Assembly (NCBI RefSeq): GCF_003112695.1
Contig: NZ_BFBP01000011.1
Coordinates: 325,401-389,400 of the forward strand
Source of the DNA: Azospira sp. I13
GTDB lineage: Bacteria; Pseudomonadota; Gammaproteobacteria; Burkholderiales; Rhodocyclaceae
DNA: 64,000 nt
Direction of reading: 5' to 3'
Made by a program: the position numbers and the translations under genes. This document shows, piece by piece, positions 1-8,188 of the stretch. The notes beneath the pieces were generated by a model. That model searched no databases. It was not told the DNA's origin and saw nothing but the letters and a program-made list of their open reading frames with translations. Every line of letters starts with the position of its first letter. Position 1 is the stretch's first letter.

Positions 1-358
1 CGACCGCATCGCTGCGGCCCAGGCCCTCTCCCAGCAATTTGCCGCCTGGGTTGCCCTGAAGGGGGCCGGCACCGTCGTGGCCGCCCCGGATGGACGCTGG
101 TGGATCAACACCAGCGGCAACCCGGGCCAGGCCGCCGCCGGCCAGGGCGACATCCTCACCGGCATCACCGCTGCCCTGCTGGCCCAGGGTTGGGAGGCCG
201 GCACCGCCCTGCTCGGGGCCGTCCACCTGCATGGCACCGCCGCTGATTACCTGGCGGGAACCGGCATCGGCCCCGCCGGTCTGACAGCCTCGGAAACGGC
301 CGTAGCCGCCCGAACCGTTTTCAATGCCTGGAGCCAGCCCCCTGCCCTATCGGCTTGA
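1..358 (+). CDS. nnrD: ADP-dependent NAD(P)H-hydrate dehydratase, C-terminal part
   Basis: Only the 3' end of the gene is in the window; it is read in frame from base 2 to a TGA at 356-358. The visible 118 residues include the segment NTSGNPGQAAAGQGDILTGI, which matches the nucleotide-binding glycine-rich signature of the YjeF C-terminal (ribokinase-like) domain. This enzyme dehydrates damaged NADHX/NADPHX back to NAD(P)H. Whether the missing 5' part also carries the YjeF N-terminal epimerase domain cannot be seen. The next gene on the strand begins about 225 bp later. Confidence 0.85.
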   Translation, partial: DRIAAAQALSQQFAAWVALKGAGTVVAAPDGRWWINTSGNPGQAAAGQGDILTGITAALLAQGWEAGTALLGAVHLHGTAADYLAGTGIGPAGLTASETAVAARTVFNAWSQPPALSA

Positions 359-582
359 GAGCTGTCGGCTGCCGACAAGGATTGCGGTTCTTGCCCAGCA
401 CCACGCCGGTTGATTGCCGGATGCCTGCGGGCAGCGGCCCGGTATGCCGCCATCTCACGGATATCACTTCGCAGCCGAACCACCGCGGAACGCGCCCAAC
501 TTGCCACCTGAACAGGGCTCGACCGCCCATTCAGCACCCTCGACACTTTTCCGGGCCAGATGGCCCGGTCCTTGAAAGCGCC

Positions 583-1461
583 ATGACTTCAGCCCATCAC
601 CCGTTGCGCGGCATTCTGCTGATGCTCGCCGCGGTCTTCTTCTTCGCCCTGCTCGATGCCACCTCGAAGGGGCTGGCGGCCACCTACCCGGTGCCCTTTC
701 TCGCCTGGTCCCGCTATCTGGTGCATTGCCTGCTGATGGTGGTGTTTCTTGGCCCGCGCCTGGGTCGGGGCCTGGTCGCCACCCGTCGCCCGGGGCTGCA
801 GATACTGCGCGCCCTGCTCCTGGTGGGCGTCACGGCCTGCATGATGGCAGCCCTGCGCGCCATGCCCCTGGCAGAAACCACAGCGGTGGTCTTCATCACC
901 CCGCTGCTGGTGGCCATCCTGGCCGGCCCCTGGCTGAAGGAAAAGATCGGTCTCAATCGCTGGCTGGCGGTGGGCGTCGGCTTCATCGGCGTGCTGCTGG
1001 TGGCCCGGCCCGGCGGCGGTTTGAGCGGCGAAGGTATTGCCTGGGCCCTGGCCTGTGCCGCCTGCTACACGGTGTACCAGCTGCTCACCCGGCAGCTTTC
1101 GCCAACGGAAAACACCCTGACCATGCTCTTCTACACCGCCCTGGTAGGCACCCTGAGCATGACCCTGGCGACGCCCTGGTTCGGCACCATTCCTGCCATT
1201 CAGGGCTGGGACTGGCTGCGCATCTGCGCCATGGGGCTGTTCGGCGGCACCGGCCATTTCCTGCTCATCGCCGCCTTCCGCCATGCGCCGGCCTCCACCC
1301 TGTCGCCCTTCCTTTATGTGCAGCTACTCTGGGCCACCTTGTTGGGCTGGCTGGTCTTCGGCCATCTGCCGGATGCCATGGCGGCCCTGGGCATGGCCGT
1401 CATCGCCGCCAGCGGCCTGGGTCTGGCCCTGATCCAGCGGCGGGAAAGTCGCAGGGCCTGA
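583..1461 (+). CDS. DMT-superfamily transporter (EamA domains)
   Basis: A 292-residue integral membrane protein with about ten hydrophobic segments arranged as two EamA repeats, the size and architecture of the 10-TMS drug/metabolite exporters. The ATG at 583 follows GAAAG and begins MTSAHHPLRG just before the first membrane helix; the open frame extends further upstream to 355 but that part is not hydrophobic and lacks family character. Typical motifs are AETTAVVFITPLLVA near the end of repeat 1 and FLYVQLLWATLLGWLVFG in repeat 2. The substrate cannot be told from sequence. The gene converges on the next one with only 7 bp between stops. Confidence 0.85.
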   Translation: MTSAHHPLRGILLMLAAVFFFALLDATSKGLAATYPVPFLAWSRYLVHCLLMVVFLGPRLGRGLVATRRPGLQILRALLLVGVTACMMAALRAMPLAETTAVVFITPLLVAILAGPWLKEKIGLNRWLAVGVGFIGVLLVARPGGGLSGEGIAWALACAACYTVYQLLTRQLSPTENTLTMLFYTALVGTLSMTLATPWFGTIPAIQGWDWLRICAMGLFGGTGHFLLIAAFRHAPASTLSPFLYVQLLWATLLGWLVFGHLPDAMAALGMAVIAASGLGLALIQRRESRRA

Positions 1462-1468
1462 TGCCCGT

Positions 1469-2953
1469 TCAGGTGCGCCGCGGGTAGGGGTAGAGCATGT
1501 TGAGAGCGACGCTGTCGCCATTGGGCTGGACGATGCGCACATGCTCGCGGCGGAATTCCCGGGCGTGGCGCAGGCCGCAGGAGTGGGCAATCATGTCCAT
1601 CTCCTTGCCCATGTTGCGGCAGTAGGCGGCAACCCGCTCCCCCTTGTCCCCCACATCCAGACCCCGCTGCAGGCGCTCGTTGTGGGTGGTGATGCCGGTG
1701 GGGCAGGTGTTGGTGTGGCAACGCAGGGCCTGGATGCAGCCCAGGGAGAACATGAAGCCCCGGGCGGTGTTGATGAAGTCGGCACCGCAGGCCAGGGCCC
1801 AGGCGGCCTTGGCCGGGGTCACCAGCTTGCCGGCGGCGATGACCCGCACCCGGCCCTTCAGATCGGCCTCCAGCAGGGCATCCACCACCCGGGGCAGGGC
1901 CTCGCTGATGGACAGGGCCATATGGTCGGCCAGGGCCTGGGGCGCTGCGCCGGAGCCCCCTTCCCCGCCATCGATGGCGAGAAAATCCGGGGCGCTGTGC
2001 AAGCCACGGCGCAACACGGCCTCGTTGAGCAGGTGCATGAATTCCCAGCCGCCGATGGCGGTCTTGATGCCTACCGGCTTACCCGTGACATCCCGCACCC
2101 GCTCCACCATGTCCAGCAGCTGGTTCATGTCGGCGATGTCCCGGTGACGGTTGGGCGAGAGGGAATCCTGGCCCACCGGAATGCCGCGGATAGCGGCGAT
2201 TTCCGGCGTCACCTTGGCCGCCAGCAGCACCCCGCCCTTGCCCGGCTTGGCCCCCTGGGCCAGCTTGATTTCGAAGGCACGGACGTTGTCGTGGGCCGCC
2301 AGCTCCCTCAGTTTCTGGTCGGATAGCTGGCCCTGGGCGTCACGACAACCGTATTTGGCGGTGCCGATCTGGAAAATGACGTCGCACTCGCCTTCCAGGT
2401 GGTAGGGCGACAGTCCGCCCTCTCCGGTATCCATCCAGCAGCCGGCCATATGGGCGCCCCGGGAAAGGGCCTGCACCGCCGGCTTGGAGATGGCGCCAAA
2501 GCTCATGCCGCTGATGTTGATGAGGGAGCGGCCGGTGAAGGGCTGCTCGCACCACCCCTCGCCGATGACCAGGGGCGGCGTTGGCAGGCGCTCCTCGTCG
2601 AGCACGGGGAATGGCGCATTGACGAAGAGGATGGCGCCGGTCTGGTGCAGGTCGTAGGTGGAGCCAAAGCCCAGGATGCCGCCCTCGTTCTTGGCCAGGC
2701 GGTAGATCCAGCCCCGGGTGGCCCGGTCGAAGGGGCGCTCTTCCCGGTCATTGAGGAAGAAGTACTGGCGGAAGTACTCCCCCAGTTTCTCGAAGAAATA
2801 GCGCAGGTGGCCAACGATGGGGTAATTGCGCAACACCGTGTGGCGCTTCTGGGTGATGTCCTGCACGTACCAGTACACCAGCCAGGCCGCCAGGAACAGG
2901 GCCAGCAGCACCCCCAGACTGATGTGCAGGATTCCCAACGCTTCGCCGCCCAT
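1469..2953 (-). CDS. Membrane-anchored FMN-binding glutamate synthase-like protein (GltB2 domain)
   Basis: The 494-residue protein has one N-terminal membrane helix (about residues 5-25, [20 protein letters not shown]) followed by the TIM-barrel FMN domain of the glutamate synthase large subunit. The Cys pattern [15 protein letters not shown] near the C-terminus is the [3Fe-4S] cluster motif of that domain; [10 protein letters not shown] is the FMN/2-oxoglutarate region. It lacks the glutaminase and GXGXG beta-helix domains of true GltB, so it is a stand-alone GltB2-family flavoprotein whose physiological reaction is not established. Start is the ATG at 2953 rather than the longer open frame, which runs antisense into nadC. 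It diverges from nadC. Confidence 0.85.
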   Translation of the reverse strand: MGGEALGILHISLGVLLALFLAAWLVYWYVQDITQKRHTVLRNYPIVGHLRYFFEKLGEYFRQYFFLNDREERPFDRATRGWIYRLAKNEGGILGFGSTYDLHQTGAILFVNAPFPVLDEERLPTPPLVIGEGWCEQPFTGRSLINISGMSFGAISKPAVQALSRGAHMAGCWMDTGEGGLSPYHLEGECDVIFQIGTAKYGCRDAQGQLSDQKLRELAAHDNVRAFEIKLAQGAKPGKGGVLLAAKVTPEIAAIRGIPVGQDSLSPNRHRDIADMNQLLDMVERVRDVTGKPVGIKTAIGGWEFMHLLNEAVLRRGLHSAPDFLAIDGGEGGSGAAPQALADHMALSISEALPRVVDALLEADLKGRVRVIAAGKLVTPAKAAWALACGADFINTARGFMFSLGCIQALRCHTNTCPTGITTHNERLQRGLDVGDKGERVAAYCRNMGKEMDMIAHSCGLRHAREFRREHVRIVQPNGDSVALNMLYPYPRRT

Positions 2954-3017
2954 GGCGCTCTCCTTGCGGATGTTAGAATTGCTGACATTCAATCTAACAC
3001 GAACCCGAAAGCCCGCC

Positions 3018-3914
3018 GTGGAGTCCCGCCTTTCCCTGCAATTGCCCCCCGCCGCCGAAATTGAACGCAATGTGGATGCCGCCCTGGCCGAAGATGTGGC
3101 CACCGGCGACCTGACGGCCCAGCTGATTCCCGCCGGCCAGCCCGGCACCGCCACCGTCATCTCTCGGGAAGAGGCCACCCTCTGCGGCACCGCCTGGTTC
3201 GATGCTGCCTTCCGCAAGGTGGATGCGGCCTGCCGCATCACTTGGCATGCCCAGGACGGCGAGCGAGTGCGCCCCGACCAGCTGCTCTGCGAAATCGCCG
3301 GCCCGGCCCGGGCCCTGCTCACCGCCGAGCGTACCGGCCTCAACTTCCTGCAGCTGCTTTCCGGCGTCGCCACCCGCACCCGCCGCTTCGTGGACACCGT
3401 GGCCGGCACCCGGGCCCAGATCGTCGATACCCGCAAAACCCTGCCCGGCCTGCGTCTGGCCCAGAAATACGCCGTCACCTGCGGCGGCGGCGCCAACCAT
3501 CGCATCGGCCTCTACGACGCCATCCTCATCAAGGAAAACCACATCCTGGCGGCCGGCGGCATCGCCCAGGCCGTGGCCGCCGCCCAGGCCGTGGCTACCA
3601 CCGCCAGCGTGCCCTGCAAGTTCATCCAGGTGGAGGTGGAAAATCTGGACGAGCTGCGCCAGGCCCTGGACGCTGGCGCCTCCATGGTCCTACTGGACAA
3701 CATGAGCCTGGCCGACATGACGGAGGCTGCGCGCATTGCCGCCCAGCGTGGGCCCCAGTCCGGCGCCGGAAAAGCGGTGCTGGAAGCCTCCGGCGGCGTC
3801 AATCTGGAAACCGTCCGGGCCATCGCCGAAACTGGAGTGGACCGCATCTCCATCGGTGGCCTGACCAAGGATGTTCAGGCCCTGGACCTCTCGATGCGCT
3901 TCAAGGCCGGCTGA
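3018..3914 (+). CDS. nadC: Quinolinate phosphoribosyltransferase (decarboxylating)
   Basis: NadC makes nicotinate mononucleotide from quinolinate and PRPP, the last step of de novo pyridine ring synthesis before NAD assembly. The 298-residue product carries [13 protein letters not shown]-like N-terminal sequence ([15 protein letters not shown]), [17 protein letters not shown], the [17 protein letters not shown] phosphate/substrate-binding stretch, [20 protein letters not shown] and the C-terminal [11 protein letters not shown] motif. The start is inferred to be GTG at 3018 ([11 protein letters not shown]); the only upstream ATG lies inside the divergent gene. No Shine-Dalgarno is obvious. Family length is normal. 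Confidence 0.93.
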   Translation: MESRLSLQLPPAAEIERNVDAALAEDVATGDLTAQLIPAGQPGTATVISREEATLCGTAWFDAAFRKVDAACRITWHAQDGERVRPDQLLCEIAGPARALLTAERTGLNFLQLLSGVATRTRRFVDTVAGTRAQIVDTRKTLPGLRLAQKYAVTCGGGANHRIGLYDAILIKENHILAAGGIAQAVAAAQAVATTASVPCKFIQVEVENLDELRQALDAGASMVLLDNMSLADMTEAARIAAQRGPQSGAGKAVLEASGGVNLETVRAIAETGVDRISIGGLTKDVQALDLSMRFKAG

Positions 3915-4015
3915 GTCTCCCCAAGGGGTGCCGCCGCGCCAGGGCGGCTTCCCGAGCCGGCGCCCCTTGCCCGTACAGCTGCCAACTATGTCACGGCAGT
4001 GCCAAAGCAGGCCTC

Positions 4016-4021
4016 TATAAT
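4016..4021 (+). promoter_or_regulatory. Candidate -10 element before the 45-aa membrane protein gene
   Basis: A perfect TATAAT lies 70 bp upstream of the small gene at 4091. No convincing -35 box is present at 16-18 bp. The leader between them contains a CCGCCC-GCAC-GGGCGG hairpin at 4040-4055. Confidence 0.35.
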
Positions 4022-4090
4022 CATTGCAGGACCTGCGGACCGCCCGCACGGGCGGCCCTCCCGAGCAGGCCGTCACCCCGGGGGAATAAC

Positions 4091-4228
4091 ATGCTGTTCG
4101 CGCTCTTCTACGTCATCGCGATTGCGGTGCTGGTGCTGCACTTCACGGGCTTTCTCGCCCGGCACAATCTGGAATGGCTGGTACTGGCCCTGGCTGTTGC
4201 CGTCTTCCCGGCCGTCATCTATCTCTGA
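4091..4228 (+). CDS. Small two-helix membrane protein of unknown function (45 aa)
   Basis: ATG at 4091 is preceded by GGGGAATAAC, a good Shine-Dalgarno with 6-7 nt spacing. The product is almost entirely hydrophobic: helix 1 about residues 2-21 (MLFALFYVIAIAVLVLHFTG), a short basic/polar loop LARHNLEW, and helix 2 about residues 30-44. It has its own TATAAT upstream and sits between nadC and a convergent methyltransferase gene. No family is recognised. It could be a small inner-membrane regulator or accessory subunit, but nothing in the context says of what. Confidence 0.6.
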   Translation: MLFALFYVIAIAVLVLHFTGFLARHNLEWLVLALAVAVFPAVIYL

Positions 4229-4262
4229 CCCCCTCGAATCCCGGCGGGCGCCCGGCGCCCGC

Positions 4263-4889
4263 TCAACGAGGCTTACGCGCCACCAGATCAATCAGGGCCG
4301 ACGGCCCGCGGTGGGCCACCCCCTCCTGCAGTTCCACCTCGTACTCCCGCAACTCCTCGATCTCCAGCCCCAACCCGGAAAAGGCCTGCCGTAACAGCTC
4401 CTGCGTATAGAGGTTTTCCACTTCCTTGGGACCACCAGTACCGTATTCCAGTTGTTTTGGCGTGTAGCCATGCAACAACAGGCGGCCGCCGGGCTTAAGA
4501 GCCCGGGCCATGCCGGCAAAGATGTGCGCCCGTTCCACCGGACCGGTGAACTGGATGAACACGCCCAGCACAAGGTCGTAGGCAGACGCTGGCCAATCCC
4601 AGGTGAGCAGATCAGCCACCTGAAAATCCACGAAGACCCCCCGGCCGGCCGCCAGCTTGCGGGCCTTTTCCACCGCCACCGGGGAAATTTCCAGCGCGCT
4701 GACCTGCAGGCCCTGTTCCGCCAGCCAGACACTGTTACGCCCCTCCCCATCCGCCACCGAGAGGGCGGTACTGCCCTCCCCAAGGAGGAAAGCGTGGAGG
4801 GCCAGGAAACGGGAAGGCGCCGTGCCGAACAGATAATCGTCACCGGCATTGCGAAAGCGTTCACTCCAGAATTGTTCGTGCTGGCTCAT
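4263..4889 (-). CDS. Class I SAM-dependent methyltransferase (TehB-like)
   Basis: A 208-residue protein with the Rossmann methyltransferase fold: motif I is degenerate (STALSVADGEGRNSVWLAEQG), followed by VSALEISPVAVEKARKLA and DLVLGVFIQF. This is the pattern of small thiopurine/tellurite-type methyltransferases. The ATG at 4889 has AGGAG six bases upstream, so it is preferred to a TTG at 4910. It lies downstream of thrC on the same strand but after a terminator-like hairpin. Substrate unknown. Confidence 0.8.
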   Translation of the reverse strand: MSQHEQFWSERFRNAGDDYLFGTAPSRFLALHAFLLGEGSTALSVADGEGRNSVWLAEQGLQVSALEISPVAVEKARKLAAGRGVFVDFQVADLLTWDWPASAYDLVLGVFIQFTGPVERAHIFAGMARALKPGGRLLLHGYTPKQLEYGTGGPKEVENLYTQELLRQAFSGLGLEIEELREYEVELQEGVAHRGPSALIDLVARKPR

Positions 4890-4910
4890 GGCATGCTCCT
4901 GAAAAGACAA

Positions 4911-4930
4911 GGGGCGCCCGCAGGCGCCCC
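4911..4930 (-). terminator. Terminator-like hairpin after thrC
   Basis: GGGGCGCC-CGCA-GGCGCCCC is an 8-bp perfect stem. On the minus strand it follows the thrC stop by about 20 bases and is followed by TTGTCTTTT, a weak U-tract. It would separate thrC from the methyltransferase gene. Confidence 0.5.
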
Positions 4931-4950
4931 GAGAGGGATTCCAGCCCGGC

Positions 4951-6390
4951 TTACACCCGGGCCTGGATGAAGGCCTTCACCGCATTGACATCGGGGTCCA
5001 TGACCTCGACGCGCTGGGGCAGCTTTTCCAGACCTTGCAGGTCGGTGGGCACTTCCGGCTCCCGGCCCAGGGCTTCGCGGATAGTTTCGGCGAACTTAGC
5101 CGGCAGGGCCGTTTCCAGCACCACGGTAGGCATGCCGGCAACGGGATTTTCCTTGGCCACCTTGAGGCCGTCGGCGGTGTGGGTGTCGATCATCACGCCG
5201 TAGGTCTGCCAACAAGACTGGATGGTGGCCAGGCGGTCGGCATGGCTGCTGGCGCCGGAAACGAAGGCGAAGCCGGCCAGCTTGTCCATGTAGGGGGTGC
5301 CGCGCAGATCGAAAGCCTGGCCCGCATCCACCTTAGCCCACAGCTCCCGCACCTTGGCCGGATCACGGCCCACCAGATCGAAGACGAAACGCTCGAAATT
5401 GGAGGCCTTGGAAATGTCCATGGAGGGGCTGGAGGTGACGAAGGTCTCGGCGGTCTTGCGGGGACGATAGACGCCGGTCTTGAAGAACTCGTCCAGCACG
5501 TTGTTTTCGTTGGTGGCCAGGATCAGCTTGCCGATGGGCAGCCCCATCATGCGGGCGATGTGGCCGGCGCAGATATTGCCGAAGTTGCCGGAAGGTACGC
5601 AGAAAGCCACCTGCTGGTCGTTATTCTCGGTGGCGCCGAAGTAGCCCTTGAAGTAATAGACGATCTGGGCGGCGACCCGGGCCCAGTTGATGGAATTGAC
5701 GGCGCCGATCTTATACTGGGCCTTGAAGGCGGCGTCGTTGGAGACGGCCTTCACGATGTCCTGGGCGTCGTCGAACATGCCGCGCACGGCGATGTTGTGG
5801 ATGTTCTCATCCTGCAGGGAATACATCTGGGCGCGCTGGAAGGCACTCATCTTGCCGTCCGGGGAGAGCATGAAGACGCGCACGCCCTGCTTGCCGCGCA
5901 TGGCGTATTCGGCGGCGGAGCCAGTGTCGCCAGAGGTGGCGCCAAGGATGTTGATCTCTTCGCCGCGCTGCTTCAGCACGTATTCGAAGAGGTTGCCCAG
6001 GAGTTGCATGGCCATGTCCTTGAAGGCCAGGGTGGGGCCATTGGACAGTTCCTGCAGGGCCAGCTTGCCCTTCTCCAGCCAGTGGATGGGAGTCACGTCG
6101 GCAGCGTTGTCGCCGGGACGGGCATGGCAATAGACCTCGGCGGTATAGGTCTTGTCGCAGATGGCCTTGAGGTCATCTGCCGGAATGTCGGTGATGAACT
6201 TGGACAACACGGCAAAAGCCAGTTCGGCGTAGGACAGCTGACGCCAGGCATCCAGTTCGGCCCGGCTCACCTGGGGATAGGTCTCCGGCAGGTAGAGGCC
6301 GCCATCGGGGGCCAGGCCGCCGAGGAGGATGTCGCAGAAGGATTGGCTCGGGGAGGATGCAGCATCGCCGCGGGTAGACAGATAGCGCAT
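4951..6390 (-). CDS. thrC: Threonine synthase
   Basis: ThrC converts O-phosphohomoserine to threonine with PLP. The 479-residue length and the N-terminal MRYLSTRGDAA fit the long gamma/betaproteobacterial form. The Schiff-base lysine is Lys124 in NGPTLAFKDMAMQL; ILGATSGDTGSAAEYAMRG is the phosphate-binding loop region and CVPSGNFGNICAGHIA the second PLP-phosphate motif. The partner gene hom lies about 1.8 kb further along, separated by a flagellin and a DUF2249 gene. An extended -10-like TGGTATCCT occurs on the minus strand about 45 bp upstream of the start. Confidence 0.96.
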   Translation of the reverse strand: MRYLSTRGDAASSPSQSFCDILLGGLAPDGGLYLPETYPQVSRAELDAWRQLSYAELAFAVLSKFITDIPADDLKAICDKTYTAEVYCHARPGDNAADVTPIHWLEKGKLALQELSNGPTLAFKDMAMQLLGNLFEYVLKQRGEEINILGATSGDTGSAAEYAMRGKQGVRVFMLSPDGKMSAFQRAQMYSLQDENIHNIAVRGMFDDAQDIVKAVSNDAAFKAQYKIGAVNSINWARVAAQIVYYFKGYFGATENNDQQVAFCVPSGNFGNICAGHIARMMGLPIGKLILATNENNVLDEFFKTGVYRPRKTAETFVTSSPSMDISKASNFERFVFDLVGRDPAKVRELWAKVDAGQAFDLRGTPYMDKLAGFAFVSGASSHADRLATIQSCWQTYGVMIDTHTADGLKVAKENPVAGMPTVVLETALPAKFAETIREALGREPEVPTDLQGLEKLPQRVEVMDPDVNAVKAFIQARV

Positions 6391-6498
6391 GGAAAATCCG
6401 GGAGGTTCAAGGACTTAAGGAAGGGCGAGAGGATACCACGGCCGGCCCCTGCCGTAGCTGCCCCAGGGCACCTATCGCCAGCTGTGGCGACAGCATAG

Positions 6499-6530
6499 GC
6501 CGTACGTGTCATTCAAGTTTCGCCGTACGT
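6499..6530. repeat. Direct repeat GCCGTACGT x2 at the flagellin promoter
   Basis: The 9-mer GCCGTACGT occurs at 6499-6507 and 6522-6530, a 23-bp period (close to two helical turns). The second copy sits in the spacer of the sigma-28 promoter and the first lies just upstream of its -35 element, so the pair could be an operator. No regulator is known. Confidence 0.45.
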
Positions 6531-6539
6531 ATCCGTTAA
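6513..6539 (+). promoter_or_regulatory. Sigma-28 (FliA) flagellar promoter
   Basis: TCAAGTTT at 6513-6520, an 11-bp spacer, and TCCGTTAA at 6532-6539 match the FliA consensus TAAAGTTT-N11-GCCGATAA at 7/8 and 6/8 positions with exactly the right spacing. It lies 52 bp upstream of the flagellin start codon and points into it, as expected for a class 3 flagellar gene. Confidence 0.8.
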
Positions 6540-6591
6540 AGGTAAGCCCTTTTTCTGTTCACCATCTCGCCGCCCCTGAACCGAGCGCCCC

Positions 6592-7767
6592 ATGCCTTTG
6601 ACCGTCAACACCAACGTTCTCGCACACCAGGTGCTGCGAAACTTGGCGCGCTCGTCGTCGGCCCTGGGGCTTTCCCTACAACGGCTGTCGTCGGGTCTGG
6701 GCATCAACAGCGCCCGGGACGACAGTGCCGGCATGGCCGTGGCGGAACGTCTGAATTCAGTGATGAAAGGGACCGATCAGGCCATACGCAACGCCAACGA
6801 CGGTATCTCCATGGGCCAGATTGCCGAAACGGCCCTTGGCCAGATCAGCGGCAACTTGCAACGCATCCGGGAAATTGCCGTACAAGCTGCCAACGGCTCC
6901 ATCACGGACAACAACCGTTCCCAGCTGCAAAAGGAAGTAGACCAGCTCACTCAGGAAATCAGCCGTACCGTTCAGACCACGGAATACAACGGTGCCCGTC
7001 TGCTTTCCGGCACCGCCACCCTCACCTATCAGATCGGCTACAGCGGCGGCCCAGGCCATCAGGTGGGCCTGCTGACGACCGATCTCGCCCAGTCCCTGGG
7101 CAGTCCAAGCCCTGGGGCCAAAGCTGCCGGCGCAGTACAAAGTGCAGTGCAGAGCGGCGGCAGCGCTCTGGCTGCCATGATGGCGGCCGACCAGGCATTG
7201 CGCCAGTTCATTCCCAACGGCCTAGTCACAAATGTGGGACCCAATACCTACTCGGTGACCGGCTTCGCTTCCGGAACACCAGCCCAGGATGCGGCCTGGG
7301 CCATCTACAAAGCAGCGGAGGATGCCTACAACGGCAACGGCGGCAACGTGGCCGGCACTTATGCGGCCATGAACAGCGCCACGGCCAGTGCAGCTTCGGG
7401 CTATGGCTGGATCAGCAGCGGCTCCGGCCTCTACGCCTACTACCAGGACATTACGGCGACCGGTACCGTCAATATCACCAATCAGGCCTTTGCCGCCGCG
7501 GCCATTGGCGATGTGGATATGGACATTGCCAAGGTAGCCAATGTCCGCGCCACCTTTGGAGCGGTACAAAACCGCTTTACCAGCGTGGTGGCGGGCCTGC
7601 AGAGTTTCATGGAAAACGTCGGAGCTTCCCGCAGCCGCATTACCGATACGGACTTCGCCAACGAGTTCGCCATCCGAACCCGCAACCAGATCATCCAGCA
7701 GGCCGGCATCGCCGCCCTTAGCCAGGCCAATGCCTCGGCCGCCGGCGTGCTGCGCCTACTACGGTAA
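6592..7767 (+). CDS. Flagellin
   Basis: A 391-residue flagellar filament protein. The N-terminal D0/D1 region (about residues 1-150) has VNTNVLAHQVLRNL, LQRLSSGLGINSARDDSAGMA and ANDGISMGQIAETALG; the C-terminal D1/D0 region (about 310-391) has GAVQNRFTSVVAGLQ and ends ASAAGVLRLLR. The middle (about 150-310) is short, low in charge and rich in Ala, Gly, Ser, Asn and Tyr, so the exposed D2/D3 domain is small. No other flagellar gene is near: it stands alone between thrC and hom, transcribed against both. It has its own FliA-type promoter. The start codon has no clear Shine-Dalgarno, but it is the first ATG in the frame and fits the flagellin N-terminus. Confidence 0.93.
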   Translation: MPLTVNTNVLAHQVLRNLARSSSALGLSLQRLSSGLGINSARDDSAGMAVAERLNSVMKGTDQAIRNANDGISMGQIAETALGQISGNLQRIREIAVQAANGSITDNNRSQLQKEVDQLTQEISRTVQTTEYNGARLLSGTATLTYQIGYSGGPGHQVGLLTTDLAQSLGSPSPGAKAAGAVQSAVQSGGSALAAMMAADQALRQFIPNGLVTNVGPNTYSVTGFASGTPAQDAAWAIYKAAEDAYNGNGGNVAGTYAAMNSATASAASGYGWISSGSGLYAYYQDITATGTVNITNQAFAAAAIGDVDMDIAKVANVRATFGAVQNRFTSVVAGLQSFMENVGASRSRITDTDFANEFAIRTRNQIIQQAGIAALSQANASAAGVLRLLR

Positions 7768-7783
7768 GCTCGACGTCCGCCGT

Positions 7784-8041
7784 TCAGCCCTGCTTGGTGA
7801 AGTCGATAACGATGGCGCCCGGTTCGCGCTGCACATAGGCGATGGCAATGCCGTCGCCGTAGCGGGTCAGCAGCTGGTTGAGGAGCGGCAGGGGATCGTG
7901 GTCGTTGCAGAAACGCATGGTTTCGCCAGGAATCAGGGAATCAAAGGCGCCGAAAATGGCGGCATGGCGGAAACGCTTGGCGACGCCGCGGGCGTCAAAG
8001 GGATAGATGGCTTCGGGAGTGGGGTGGTCGCAGGCATGCAT
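7784..8041 (-). CDS. DUF2249 domain-containing protein (TusA-like fold)
   Basis: The ATG at 8041 gives an 85-residue protein with GAGGA about 8 nt upstream; a longer frame to 8101 has no ribosome site. The stretch FDARGVAKRFRHAAIFGAFDSLIPGETMRFCNDHDPLPLLNQL has the DUF2249 layout (an L-x-PGE turn, then a 'ndHdP' loop), related to the TusA/YedF sulfur-carrier fold, but the N-terminal catalytic CPxP of TusA is absent. Such proteins are often near denitrification or hemerythrin genes; here the neighbours are flagellin and hom, which gives no hint of its role. Confidence 0.7.
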   Translation of the reverse strand: MHACDHPTPEAIYPFDARGVAKRFRHAAIFGAFDSLIPGETMRFCNDHDPLPLLNQLLTRYGDGIAIAYVQREPGAIVIDFTKQG

Positions 8042-8118
8042 GGTTTTTGTCCTCGTGTGGGGTGAATCGAGGTTGCGATTCTGACCCTGCGAGGCAGGCA
8101 AGTCTTTGATCCAGATAG

Positions 8119-8149
8119 GCGAAACCCCTGCACCGGGCAGGGGTTTCGC
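8119..8149 (-). terminator. Perfect 13-bp inverted repeat downstream of hom
   Basis: GCGAAACCCCTGC, a 5-base loop and GCAGGGGTTTCGC form a perfect 13-bp stem 40 bp past the hom stop codon. It most likely ends the alaC-alaA-hom transcript. There is no U-run after it on the minus strand, so an intrinsic terminator is not certain; a processing or protective hairpin is possible. Confidence 0.55.
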
Positions 8150-8188
8150 AGGGGTAGCAGACGACTACCTGGGCAAATAGCGGCAGGC

